DNA of 64,000 nt, from assembly GCA_934045905.1 (NCBI GenBank), contig OW203769.1, positions 24,025,705 through 24,089,704 of the forward strand. The letters run 5' to 3'. The position numbers and the translations under genes were made by a program. The DNA comes from Leuctra nigra (taxonomy: Eukaryota > Arthropoda > Insecta > Plecoptera > Leuctridae). The notes under the pieces are model-generated. The model saw only the letters and a program-made list of their open reading frames with translations, was not told where the DNA came from and did not search any database. Positions 25,191 through 36,419 of this stretch are shown here, one piece after another (position 1 is the stretch's first letter; every line of letters begins with the position of its first letter).

Positions 25191-25455
25191 GACGAACTCG
25201 GTTCGGGGCGGACAAACTGCATCGGTGCAGTGTTGCACTTGTAACTCGGTGCAAAAACACACGCTCGAAACAGGTCCCCGCTGAGTTGCACCGATTCCCA
25301 AACACCATCGTAAAAACCAAACACCAGTCTGCGTTGTGCGACGAAGACCTCCCAAAAGTCGTCGTTATGATGCACTCGATGCACCCGACTCGCCGTCTGT
25401 GACTGCATGGTGCATAATTGATAATGCAGTTGACAATTGCTATGCAGTAGAGAGG
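25190..25455. repeat. Iterated TGCAC/GTGCA/TGCAT words
   Basis: TGCAC, GTGCA or TGCAG words appear about ten times in both orientations within 265 bases, e.g. CGGTGCAGTGTTGCAC and GATGCACTCGATGCACCC. GC is higher than in the surroundings. The overlapping 106- and 118-codon minus-strand frames show no domain. Confidence 0.5.
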
Positions 25456-25799
25456 AATTGACACGGCACGCGCTTCTGTTCATTGTACTTATAGTCAAGA
25501 CATTTTGAGTTAGACATTTTTTTTCCGATTGATTTAAGAAAGAATTTCGTTATTTGTTCATAATTTCACAAAGAATATGAGGTATTATCATTAGGTATAG
25601 TAGGTACATTAATTCTTACTTGTCACTCATTAGGGGTTCTCAGCTCTTCATTTCATTGTCGAGTAAATCTATGGGCAACTTAAAATGCAAGATCCAATTT
25701 ATAAAGGTTGAATTTTAGATGCAAAATAAAATATAAAAAATTACAGTTATAATGAGCTTCGCGAAAGCCGAATCTTTAGTTAAAAGAGTGTTGTCATTC

Positions 25800-25955
25800 G
25801 CGGGCGGTACCGGTCCGGAACCGGTACCGGAACCGAAAAGAGCCGGTATATTTATAGGAACCAGAACCGGAACTCATATACATTTTTAAGTGGAACCGGA
25901 ACCCTTATTTATATTTTATATTATTTGGGTTCCATAAAGGTTCCGTAAGGGTTCT
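25800..25955. repeat. Iterated GGAACC/GGTTCC words
   Basis: CCGGTACCGG, CCGGAACCGG, GGAACC and GGTTCC recur about nine times in both orientations over 150 bases: left part in one orientation, right part in the other, giving a foldback-like layout. Confidence 0.6.
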
Positions 25956-28900
25956 TCAAAAAACAAATTTCATTGAATTTTTACTCAGATTTGAATAAGA
26001 TTTTAACCTTTTCAAATACCTAAATTGAAAAGAATTTCAATTTCAAGTGAATTTCAAAATTTCATAACATTATCATCTGCTAGAGCATTCTACAATTGTT
26101 CTTTTGAAAACGTTCCACAAAGAATATTAAAAGTATTAAAACTATGGTAATAATATACTGAATTAAAATTAGTAATTAAAGTTCACGAGGCTGTTATGTT
26201 CTTCATTAATGTAACATTCCAACGCTCTTGTCAAACTCAAACCAAGATTACATCTGGTGTCAGAGGTGGTCTTTATACACACATCTTAGACTTCTTACAG
26301 CGGACTGTGAATCGAATTCAAAGTAGTACCGATTTTATACAACTTTAATCCATAAAATTCATACCGACACATTCCATATAACATCCATAAATATAATATT
26401 TAATTTCAAAATTAACATAATTATAACTGCAAACCATTATTGATAATCTCATAATAAATAAGATTAGATATCCGTTGAAGTTTGAATTATATCTCAAATT
26501 ACTTATTTCGTATAACTGTTTATTGGAAACAGCCAATCAAATTTCAAAGCATTCATTCTCGAGACGAATTCCAACAGTATAGTTTTATCCAGGTCTCCTG
26601 TAGGTACCTCGAATAAACTATCTTCTAGAATACTTCAACATGATTCGAACAATATTACGTTTGAATGTTGAATCGGTTTTCAAGATTGATTTACGAGTGT
26701 GGCCATCTTTCAGTGACAATACAATAGGGTGGCATTTCTTAACGCTGTACCACTACTTAATGTTAGAAGTGCTGTTGAGAGGAAAAGAGAGGTTGCATAA
26801 TCGAAGATGCATTGGAATGTGATCGCGAAATGTAAGACAGGTATGCGAGATCGAGTATCAATTGGTTTAAATGGCAATTGCATTGTATTCGGTACACCTG
26901 TACAGTGTGAGCTAAATGTATTTGGAAACAGTGTAAGAGCTGTAAGAGTATTGAAAATGTGAATGAATACTAAGGAATACTAAGGCCCCAATGTTCATTA
27001 AATTATTTGTAGCAAATTATAGAATTTATACAAATTGGAACCTAATGGATTATTTGTATCATCAGAATTTACAAGCATCATAAAAATGTTCAAAAACATA
27101 TAATTAGTAAATTCATCAATATAAATTAATAATTTCGCATTGATAAGCAATCAAAATACTTCTTAATTATTTACAAAATGTTACTCACAAATTGAGCTAG
27201 TTATACTAAATTAGTAAATAGTTGTAATTAAGTTATAGTAAATAATTATAGTTATTCGCAGTGAGAATATTACTGGGGTTTTAAAAATTCATGGAAAGGA
27301 AATTATAAAAATATTAACCGAAACATCAGCTGAATGAAAAGAGGATAGAATTCTTCAATAAAAAATCATCATCAAATTCCTCTCATTCAAATAAACTTTT
27401 CGTTAAAAATAATTACTAAATTCCACATAAAATACCTACGATTTGTTTTAAACAGAAAAGCAATCATCTTATAAAATAATAATAGTTAAGCATTTTGCAA
27501 TTACATTACTGTGAGAGCCTGGCGTTCAGCGCATCTTTTATTTTATTTACAACTTATAAACAATATGTTTTCAATTAAAAAAGAATAAAATCACATCACG
27601 CGAGTATACAGTTATAGTTTCTCCCGAATTCCTGAATGTGCAGTGAGTGTACACTGCATCGCTGACGGCGAAATGCATTCAATTCATCCATCTTCGTACG
27701 AAGTGCAACAATAAGAAGGCGAGACGCGAAATACATTCAGTTTCTCTTACAACAAGCACAAGCCGAGGGTGAATTTATTCGGAATTCAGTTTCGTGTGGA
27801 TCGTTGCACTACAATGTACTCGTAACATGTTCGAAAAATTTCACGATTGAAATTAAGAAAATTAAGTAATAAAATAATAATATTAATAATTATACGAATT
27901 AATTCCCATCAAAACAACAATCTTTACTGAACCAAAGTAATTGGGAACAATATATATATACTATGGATACTTATATAGGCAATCACGGTCAAAAAGACAA
28001 GGAAAAAAGATTTGATCCAGTTGAGATGTGTTTTTATGATAAAGAAATAAAATTTTAAATCCGGAAAGGAAAGGAATTGAATTCTTTATTTATGTTGTTA
28101 TTGTTGTTGTTGTTGGTGTTATTATGCTATACTTATTTAATTGTTAGGTATCTATTGCTTTACCGGTGTTGAATAGTTCTCACAGGGTGAATTTTATCAT
28201 AGGCGTTGTCCAGGGTAAACGGACGGACGATCTTACACCAACGCAAAGCAAAGATAATGGTAAAAAATCTCCGATGATAATGACATGTAGTGAAATCACC
28301 GAAAACTATTTAGACATCAGGTGACTGGGCTGTCCAGTCATGCGAACGCAGTTGACGTACCGGGCTCGAGCCCCGGTAGCCCCGATACTTTTCATTTCGC
28401 ACATCCTTCATAACTAAAACATAGAAACTCGCATCAATTTCCGTTTCCAATACAAAATCTTAAAAAACCCAAACGTCGTTTCATAACTCGAAGAATCTGT
28501 TCAGTCTCAGTATTGAAATTGCATCGCGCTCCGCACGAAAGTAAACTGAAATAAAATTGTTCGACACCGAACGTTCGCATTTCTCCATGGTGTGAAAATA
28601 AATCGAGTTATTTTTAAACCGTCTTAGCTGTGCGTACTTTGCATTTCAGGAACTATTCGTCGAGACTCTTGCGGAAAGAATGCGCCACACTCTCGGCAGT
28701 ACAAATAGATCCTCGATCGAAATAACATGGATTAGCTGCAGCTTACAGAAATCCCCTGTGGATTTACGTAATTCCCCAGACAACAAGGCCGACGAGAAAA
28801 ATACAGTACAATTTATTCGAGATGGATATCTATTCGATTTATTGTGATTCATTCAACATACTAAAAGCAAAAATACTACAACAACACAAATTGGTGGTAG

Positions 28901-28985
28901 TCCGAAGCATATCACGAATTTTTAAGAATAATCGTATTTTTTCCATAATGTGAAACGTGGTATAAATATTTACTTTCTCTTGGTG
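25956..28985. other. Intronic stretch without genes
   Basis: AT-rich. It includes a patch at 27615-27790 with TGCA/CGAA words and a GGGCTCGAGCCCCGG hyphen-free palindrome (28361-28375), the latter reminiscent of a tRNA T-arm but lacking a B-box consensus. Confidence 0.4.
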
Positions 28986-29139
28986 TTTATATACCTACAC
29001 TCAAACCAATAAAAAACGGTACTTTGCAGAAAGCGCAAACCCTGGCTGCTGGTCAGGTTCCTTGACAATAAATCCTTGTTATTATCAATGAAATCAGAGC
29101 TCACCTACTAGATTTAGATAATGCATTAACACAGATTTG

Positions 29140-29496
29140 GAGGTAACCTGCGAAATAAAAACGCGCACCCCGACTGGGAATCGAACCCAGATCCTTCGGG
29201 TTTCCGGCCCTATGCTTTAACCATTAAGCTATCGGGACGCAGCAGGTTGGGTTGCCATACAACTCTTGCGAGTCCGAGTATCTGACCTATACACGAAGAC
29301 TGAAGCACTTCGACTTCATTTGACAACGTGAATACATCTCTCTCGAATGGCTATGCTCAAACTTCTGAGCTACGAGTGGATTGTTTGATAATGATGGAAA
29401 ATTTAGTGAATCTCTCACTTAGGGATGGTGTTTTGGAGGTAACCTGCGAAATAAAAACGCGCACCCCGACTGGGAATCGAACCCAGATCCTTCGAG
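29140..29496 (-). mobile_element. tRNA-derived SINE dimer, nested
   Basis: Inserted into the MITE with an exact 9-bp target duplication ACAGATTTG (29131-29139, 29497-29505). It contains a full tRNA-like unit plus tail (29140-29238) and a second copy of the 3' half of that unit plus the same tail (29433-29494), with about 195 bp of body between. Read on the minus strand it is [truncated unit]-[body]-[complete unit], a head-to-tail dimer. Confidence 0.7.
29166..29238 (-). tRNA. tRNA-like cloverleaf, probably SINE-borne
   Basis: 73 nt that fold by eye as a cloverleaf. The 7-bp acceptor GTCCCGA / TCGGGGT has wobble pairs at its outer end. The D stem is GCTT/AAGC, the anticodon loop CCGGAAA, and the T arm CTGGG-TTCGATT-CCCAG. 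The anticodon would be GGA (Ser), but position 33 is C rather than U, one anticodon-stem pair is mismatched and there is no long Ser-type variable arm. With the partial duplicate nearby and the flanking 9-bp duplication, I read it as the Pol III head of a SINE rather than a working tRNA. Confidence 0.5.
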
Positions 29497-29621
29497 ACAG
29501 ATTTGATGGGATGATGCCATCAAACCTTTATCAGACAATACTTTTCTTTCGAGGTACTTTTCGTTTGTTATTTGTTCGAGTGTACATCTATAGTCTTCCA
29601 CGAAAATAATTTTTCAGAATT

Positions 29622-29752
29622 ATCGACAATCATCCTTGTTTATCATTGAAATCAGAGCTCATCTACTTAATTCAGAGTTAAAATGATGCCATCAAATCTT
29701 TATCAGCCAATCCGTTTCTTTCGAATACCATTTTTAGTTTGGTCAAGTGTAT
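29622..29752 (-). mobile_element. MITE family 2, partial copy
   Basis: Repeats the words CATTGAAATCAGAGCTCA, GATGCCATCAAATCTTTATC and TTCTTTCGA of the adjacent copy A, in the same orientation, but lacks the left terminus. Confidence 0.55.
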
Positions 29753-29816
29753 CTTAAATCCAATTTTGAATTCTTTATTTAACTTGTGTCTTAAAAATTT
29801 CAACTACCAAATTTGA

Positions 29817-30374
29817 CTATATCGCACAATTAAGATCAGCTCTGCACTCTAGTGGTAGAGATGTGGTACTAGTGGAAGGGTGTATGCATTCAATTCTCCA
29901 TAAGGAACGTGTAGAGTTTGGATACCTCTACTTCACACAATATTAAACATAGAACCCTGAAAAAAGTAACGAGTATAGAAAAGATGATGCTTTATCGATC
30001 TGTCACCTCAGAATTTTTCTCCGAGGTTAAATTGCAGCGTAATAATCGTTCAAACATGTAATGCATCAGCCAATCAGAGGACAGGAAATGGTCCAACGGG
30101 CCAATCAGGCTACAGTATAAGCCGTATTTGCTTCATACGGAAAGTTATTTTATAATTATTTAGACACAAATAATACATTTCTGAGGTGACAGATCGAAAA
30201 AGCATAATCTTTTCTATACTCATTACAATTTGTATGGTTCTATGTTAAATAGTGTATGAAGTAGAGGTATCTAAACTCTACAGGTACCTTATGGAGAATT
30301 GAATGCGTACACCCTTCCTCAAGTACACATTTCTACCACCAGAGTGCAGAGCGGAAGCTTGATTTAGCGAATTT
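29817..30374. mobile_element. Long-TIR foldback MITE family 3, copy 1
   Basis: Inverted arms of roughly 110 bp (AGCTCTGCACTCTAGTGGTA ... TAGAGTTTGGATACCTCTAC) are followed inside by a second symmetrical block (GAGTATAGAAAAG ... CGATCTGTCACCTCAGAA), so about 190 bp on each side pair. The centre (about 170 bp) is unique to the family. A second full copy, inverted, lies at 55599-56150. No coding capacity. Confidence 0.88.
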
Positions 30375-30384
30375 AAATTGAATT

Positions 30385-30655
30385 TGTATCTATAATGTCC
30401 ATTCTGCGATGCCTCGAGTGGCAATAAGGAACGGAAGCCGCCCGCATGGCTGGTGATGGCCGACATGAGCGCCCTTCCACCCGTTGTCTTCCTCCCTAGC
30501 GCACATCCCGCCATGGAGGGCCACTTCCAGCGCGTCCGGCTGCGGGCCCTGCATGCAAAACATCGGGCCCGCGACTTGTCGTTCGCACAGAACAGAACTT
30601 GTATTTTCACTCATATTTTGAAAAAAATATATAAAAAAAATAAACAGAGGATATA
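30385..30655 (+). other. GC-rich open segment, unidentified
   Basis: Directly beside the MITE at 30374 sits a GC-rich block (about 30410-30600). Its plus-strand frame (ATG at 30456, open upstream to 30396) has strongly GC-biased third positions, like the glypican exons. The peptide has no domain I recognise, and two minus-strand frames are also open. It could be an exon, a decayed mobile-element ORF or a CpG-rich element. Confidence 0.3.
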
Positions 30656-31002
30656 AACGTTTCGAAGTAACATTTTGACAATTTTGAAATATTGTCAATT
30701 TCACATTTGTCAATTTTGTCAATTTTTTTCAATTTTCTATCTTTTTAGTGGTACTAATTAAAATAATTGTAATAATCCATATTTTCATTGAATTCATTAA
30801 TGTTTTCAAGATACCTAATTGTAAACGTTTATCGTTGAATATCTCAAATTAAAAAATGTTAAATTTTCAAGGAATTCCAACAACAAATGTCATCATTATA
30901 ATTACCAACATCTAGATTACCGATGCCATACCCTAGTAAAACTCAATATTTTTTATTTGTACTTGGTCTATTGTGGCATTTACAATAATAATGTTTAATT
31001 TT

Positions 31003-32462
31003 TGAGTGAGCGAAGCGGAGCGACTCCATTTGGCTTCATTTTGGCATGGACCTCTTTTTTTTAGGACGCTGTACAGGTCACACCATCTCTCCGATCGAGC
31101 TAAAATTTTGCACACATGTAAAGACCAAAACTGCGGTTTTCTGGCACAATTTTTTTTGAATTGCCGTGATTGGTTAAAATTTTTAAAAAAATCTTCTAAT
31201 TTGTTGATCCGATAGATTTAAAAATTTGCTGGATCATTAATACTAACTAACCACTCTAAAATTTTTCAAAGTTTCACTCAAATCCTCACATTGGTTAAAA
31301 TGTTAAAACATCTTCCGACTTGTCGAAAATTAAAATGATCGGATTCAGTTTAAAATTTGCATGGCAACCAGTGCTAACATTAAATGATATTTTACACATT
31401 CTCCAACCAATCGTTCAAGAATTTACAAACAAGATCAGCCATATTCTTGAAGATCTTCTACTAATTCGAGAAAATAAGGAACACAACTGACCTCTGGTGG
31501 ATTTTGTGGTACTAGGTAAATGGCGGCTATCAAGGGCACATTTGCATAAATATAAATACAAATATTTGATATAGTTGTTTGTTATGGCCAAGAAAGTAAA
31601 TTTGTAGCTAAATATAAATTTTATTTGTTTTTTGTTTTTTCACTGCTTTATGGAAACACGAAATGTAAAAACAAACAAATTAATTATTGGACCTGATAGT
31701 AGCTATCTTGCCAGAAGTGGCTCCATCACGTATCACTAGATTTGTGGGAATAGATAAGTTATTTCATAATCTTCTAATTATTCTATGGACCTTGGTTGTA
31801 TGAGATGCAATTTAGTTTTCAGATGGTCGTTGTTTTCTAATTCCACATGGCTGAGTTTGCATCCAGATGAAATGGGAAAACATACAGTGACATTTCCTTG
31901 ACAAACGTTTGTTGCCTGCTAGCCATCAGACGTATTTCCAAATCACTCCTGCATTTTGCTTATTTTCTTCGATAATTTCTTCAGTTCGGTGCCTTTAGTA
32001 ATTTCCAAAGCTGGTAAACATTACTTTTCAATAGTATTTCTCCAGTTGGTTGACATTTCATTTTATTTTCTTATTATAATTGTGGAAACGTTGGATTCAT
32101 TCCGTTTACACACCTTTCAACCTGCCAATTCCTTGGAGGTTGTTACCTACTGTTTGTTTGAACGTGATTTATTCCGTTCTTATCCTTCAATAATACTGAT
32201 TTTCTTTCATGTAAATAAGTTTTGTTCAATTAGTTACATAGGACGTTGAATAGTACTTCCATTACTTTGTAATTATCACGATTTGTATTTTACCCATATC
32301 GATTACTTCACATGCAATGGCACTCAATTATTTCATATAGATTGAGTGGTCGTGTTTTGTTTTCAGTTTGACTAAAACATTTTCTGTACGTTGTGTTTCG
32401 TTTCGACGTGTTGCAAGTATTGGTGCTCGCTCCCCAACACGTTACACAGAGCGTTTTCCTAG
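31003..32462 (+). mobile_element. Helitron-like element, copy 2
   Basis: Similarity to copy 1 starts at GAGTGAGCGAAGCG and includes CTCCATTTGGCT, GATCGAGCTAAAATTTTGCACACATG and the 3' end. The terminal hairpin is AACAC (32436-32440) / GCGTT (32451-32455) followed by TTCCTAG, then T. It is internally disrupted by the unit at 31455-31760, which also occurs alone at 35885-36155. Confidence 0.55.
31455..31760 (+). repeat. Dispersed repeat family 4, copy 1
   Basis: Shares AATGGCGGCTATCAAGGG, CATTTGCATAAA, TATAGTTGTTTG and ATCTTGCCAGAAGTG-CTCCATCACGTAT in the same order and orientation with 35885-36155. GGCGGCTATC near the left and GATAGTAGC near the right form a short inverted pair. Confidence 0.7.
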
Positions 32463-32835
32463 TTTTAATAATATTTTAAGGGTGTTTATATGTAACTACA
32501 AGTATTTAGCAATGTTAAACTCAAGAGTGTCATCAGATATCAAACTCTTCTCTTTGGCAAAATGTATACACAGTAGTAATTACATTTAATATAAGTAAAT
32601 AATACTATTAAAAACCACGAAACACTGCCATAAGGCGATAAATAATTAATAAATAAGTTCATATCTTGGCAATTACCTACTTGTCATCATTAGCACTGGT
32701 GACTGATGATAAGGAAGGGTCAATAGATGAGTAATTACTAATTAGGCAGTAAATTAAACGAATAATCACAGTCGTTTAGTCTCAATTAACATGGTCGGTC
32801 GACGGGCTATCTTATGACATTGGCGCCCAGAAGAA

Positions 32836-33890
32836 CACTGAGAGAAATAAATGTGAAATTATTTACGCTGAAAATATTTCGCTGGTTTTGGCGAAGTTTA
32901 CACTTGTTTTAGCAACCACGTTTCGCTGGATTAGCGAAATCAGTTTCACAAACCGAACTTATTGGGTCTTGCGATTTAATTTCACTAGTGTTGCGAAATG
33001 TTTCATGTGACAAATAATCGTTCTTTTAGTGAAATATTTACGCAAATTTTGTGTAACTATTTTCTTAAAAGCTGTGAAATTAATTACGCTAAAAACATTA
33101 TGCTGCGTTTAACGAAAATTTTCATTGTTTTAGCAACAAATTTAGCAGGAATAACGAAGGACTTTTCACTATTCGGGTCTTGCGATTTAATTTTACTAGA
33201 TTTGCGAAATGTTTTCGCAGCGGCAAACGTGATCGATCGTTTAGTAGAATACTTACACTAAACGAGTGTAACATTTTAACATTTTGAATCTAGCGTCAGT
33301 AAATATTTCGCTAACTCCTCGCATCGTTCTTGTACGATTGTGACCGCTTCTACCATCACCCGTCCGCACAGCCAGTTGGTCTACACGCTGTCTTCGAAAT
33401 CTGCCGACCCGGGTTCGAATCACGCCCGAATCTCAACTAATCAAAGTGCGTTTTAATTTCAGATTCTAGTCACAAATGTAATCATCTCTGTGAATATGTA
33501 CTCAGATTGTAGTTGTAAGTAAATCCTGTGAAGTAATCGTCAAATAACTTTTAAATTTTTTAATAATAAAATTTAACATTGGTATAGCTTAGCGAAAAAT
33601 AATCGCTAATCCAGCGCAATATTTGCTATGTTTTTTTCTTACGTGTTATATTGGGGCCTGCGAAAAATTTCGCTATAATCCAGCGAAACTGTATCACTAA
33701 AGTTGCATATTTAGACAGGGAAACAATTACACTAAATATGTGAAACAAATTTCACTGGCCTAGTACAAATATTGCGGTAGAAGTCTGCGAAACCCTTTTC
33801 GCTATTTTTGTGAAATTAAATCCCTGTGTCTAGTTCAATGAGACTCTTACGCTGTTCCAGCGTAAGTTTCGCATGAAATTTCTCTCAGTG
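32836..33890. mobile_element. Iterated-GCGAAA element with tRNA-like centre
   Basis: Termini CACTGAGAGAAAT face each other. Inside, GCGAAA or TTTCGC occurs more than ten times in both orientations, in a left block (32836-33280) and a right block (33590-33890), often as CCAGCGAAA or TTTCGCTGG. A tRNA-like unit (33361-33430) sits near the exact centre. 1055 bp. The target duplication is unclear (at most AA). No transposase. Superfamily not assigned. Confidence 0.7.
33361..33430 (+). repeat. tRNA-like unit in GCGAAA element
   Basis: A-box-like CAGCCAGTTGGTCTA and perfect B-box-like GGTTCGAATC, with T-stem-like flanks CCCGG/ACGCCCG. A degenerate cloverleaf is possible; it is not presented as a functional tRNA. 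Confidence 0.45.
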
Positions 33891-35480
33891 AAGATTCAGT
33901 AAGAAAGTATACGGAATGTATAAAGTCCTTTAAAAGTAAATGTAAATTTTGTTATGAAAACGGGAATTTTCACATTTCATTAAATGTATATTACATTTTA
34001 TTATTAAATTGTCAATGCCATATTATTGATGTTTCTTGTATTTTTCTGTAGGGTGGTGATATTTTTATAATTGACAAATTACAACAAACGAGAAAAAATC
34101 AAGAACGTTTCCAATTTGTTGCTAATTTTCAATTTACTCCGAAGATAATTAAGGTTCTACCAACGGGGGTCTACCAACGACTATAATATTGTGATGGTGA
34201 AGACTGCGTGTTAACATGGCAATGAAACATGGCTATGTTTCAACAATGTCGATGTAGTCACTTTTTAAATACAATTGTAAATATCAACAAAAATAATAAT
34301 GACAATCACACTTACTACCCGAAAAAAAAATCATTCAAATAAATCAAAGTTAAATTTTCATGTGATATTTAGTGTGTGATGTATGATTGTTTTACTCTCT
34401 TAAATCAATATTAATATATTTTAAAATTCGGAGCTTCTTTAAATCAATTAACCTTGTCAACTATTCATCCCCATAACAAATCTCTGAGTTCAGGCACATC
34501 TCAACTAATGACAATTATTCTGAGTGTTGCAAAGGGAATGAAATATCATTGTCCAAGAACAGAGAAAATCAACTTATCACGTCTGGCAACACAGTCATCG
34601 ACAACACGGAAGCGGCTATACTCAGTGAAGCTCACACATTCCGGAGCAATGTGAAGAATTCATCAGTCACATTAATGAACAAAGCACAGACTCTTAATTG
34701 ACGTTTTAATTACAAAGAATGCAGTTCAATCTCTGTATTGGAAATATTTATTACTTAATTATTACTTTTCCCGATAACTAAGAATTAAATTCGTAATGTG
34801 TAGATATACGGCCTCGAGTAATTGAAGGCAATAAAACGGATAATTTATGATATTAGTTAAGTGTTAAGGTGGATTCTACTATATAATTTAAAACGTGAGA
34901 ACAGCTCACGGTTAAATTTTAATCATCTGTCGGCTTGTTATAATTTCAATAAATTACACTAGAAGTTTTCCTTTGGAAGTAGATGGAAAAGGCCTCCGCC
35001 GATTTTGTTGACACAATATACGCGTCGCTCGTATAATATCATATGTTTGAACATCACCCGTGTAAAGAGTCAGTATGTGTGATAACATAACCTCTATGTT
35101 TCACTGAAATTCTGTGCTCCGCTGCGCTGGGTTCAACTCCTTGAACCGACTGTATGTAAGCCAGAGTTCCATCGTAAAACAAGATTCATGGTAAATATTT
35201 GTGCGAAACATTTGCAGGATAGGAATCATGATACTCTGTTGACACAGGGGCATAATAAAAGAGCAACGGGGGGAAGAAAGCGGCTTGATGTTGGAAAACA
35301 AAATCAGTCGAATGAAAATATCACACTGGGGAAATGGTTCGTAGAGAGGAATTATGGTAGACGGATGACAAAAGGTATTATTAAAATATATTAATCCCAA
35401 AAAGGTACACCGAAATAATGTGAATAATGCGTTATTTCCTTGAGAAGAGTGAGAAAAGCAGCCCCTTTCGCCGCCTACTT
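33891..35480. other. Intronic stretch without genes
   Basis: AT-rich; no supported exon or repeat beyond short homopolymers. Confidence 0.5.
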
Positions 35481-35700
35481 TAATAATACCCACCACAGAG
35501 AGGCGCGGTGTCGTCCGTGATATTATATTTTAAATAGTAGTGGGGACTGTTCGGGCCCCTGCGGCACGCCCGGCGATTTTCCCACGCGGGGCCTCTCCCT
35601 GCCGCCGGCGTCACATCGAAGAGAGACAGAGAGAGGAGCGATTGCGATGCATCTTTGTGCCGAGTGCATCTCTGTGAGAGGCAGGGTTGGCCAAAGTAGG
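35480..35700. other. GC-rich patch, unidentified
   Basis: CpG-containing stretch (GCGGCACGCCCGGCG, CCTGCCGCCGGCGTCAC) in an AT-rich intron. Open frames on the minus strand overlap, but none has a domain. Candidate regulatory element or decayed mobile sequence. Confidence 0.3.
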
Positions 35701-35884
35701 TACTCATTGATGACTTTCCAATTGTTACGTGGAACTTGGAAGTCAATTGATATTATCCAACACAGCCCATTACTTGTTTGCATTCTGAGGTTTATATAGG
35801 TAAGAAATTTATTCTTTTGTCATAGTTGAATTATAAATGGAATTTTGTACATTTGTGTTTATGTATTCTAAGTTAAAAAATATT

Positions 35885-36155
35885 ATATTCGAGAAAACAA
35901 GGAACACGACTACACTCTGGCTAGGTAAATGGCGGCTATCAAGGGACATTTGCATAAAATATAAATATTTGCTATAGTTGTTTGCTTTGGCTAAAATAGT
36001 ACATTTATAAAAACATTTCGATTTCATTTGTTTCTCCTTTTTCATTGCACTTTGGAAACACTAAATGTAAAGACAAATAAATTAATCTGTAGACTGATAG
36101 TAGCCATCTTGCCAGAAGTGTCTCCATCACGTATAGCTTATTTGAGGGAATTACA
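35885..36155 (+). repeat. Dispersed repeat family 4, copy 2
   Basis: Same block order as 31455-31760. Here it is free of Helitron-like flanks, which suggests the family moves on its own. Confidence 0.7.
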
Positions 36156-36161
36156 TAACCC

Positions 36162-36187
36162 ACATGTACATGTACATGTACATGTAC
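36162..36187 (+). repeat. CATGTA microsatellite
   Basis: About four perfect copies of CATGTA; the array is also self-complementary (TACATG). Confidence 0.9.
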
Positions 36188-36419
36188 CAAAAGGTACAGT
36201 TTTTAGCAATTGTATTTAAAAATTATAATACTGGAAACTGAACTGAATTGATCAATTGAACTTAAACCCGAAATAATAAATTGTTTATAATAGTCCAGTT
36301 CCACCAATGTCACGCAGTCCGAGAATGTACAAATTTTCCAGAATGAATAGTATCGCATGCCGTCAAGAATGAGGTGCACCATTCTTCTTCGTGGTGGACC
36401 GGTATATTAGATATAAAAA

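Larger units (their letters stand above)
28992..29587 (-). mobile_element. MITE family 2, copy A, with nested insertion
   Basis: Inverted relative to the copy at 38088-38310. Ends read ACACTC-AACCAATAAAAAACGGTACTTT on the left and AAGTACYTTT-GTTTGTTATTTGTTCGAGTGT on the right, i.e. terminal inverted repeats. Shared interior words include TGATTTCATTGATAATAACA (complement) and GATGGCATCATCCCAT (complement). Interrupted by a 357-bp insertion (29140-29496). Without it the element is about 230 bp, like copy B. Confidence 0.7.

Noticed and set aside
28323..28385. tRNA gene suggested by GGGCTCGAGCCCCGG
   Set aside because: The T-loop lacks the TTCRA core and no D arm or acceptor stem could be formed.
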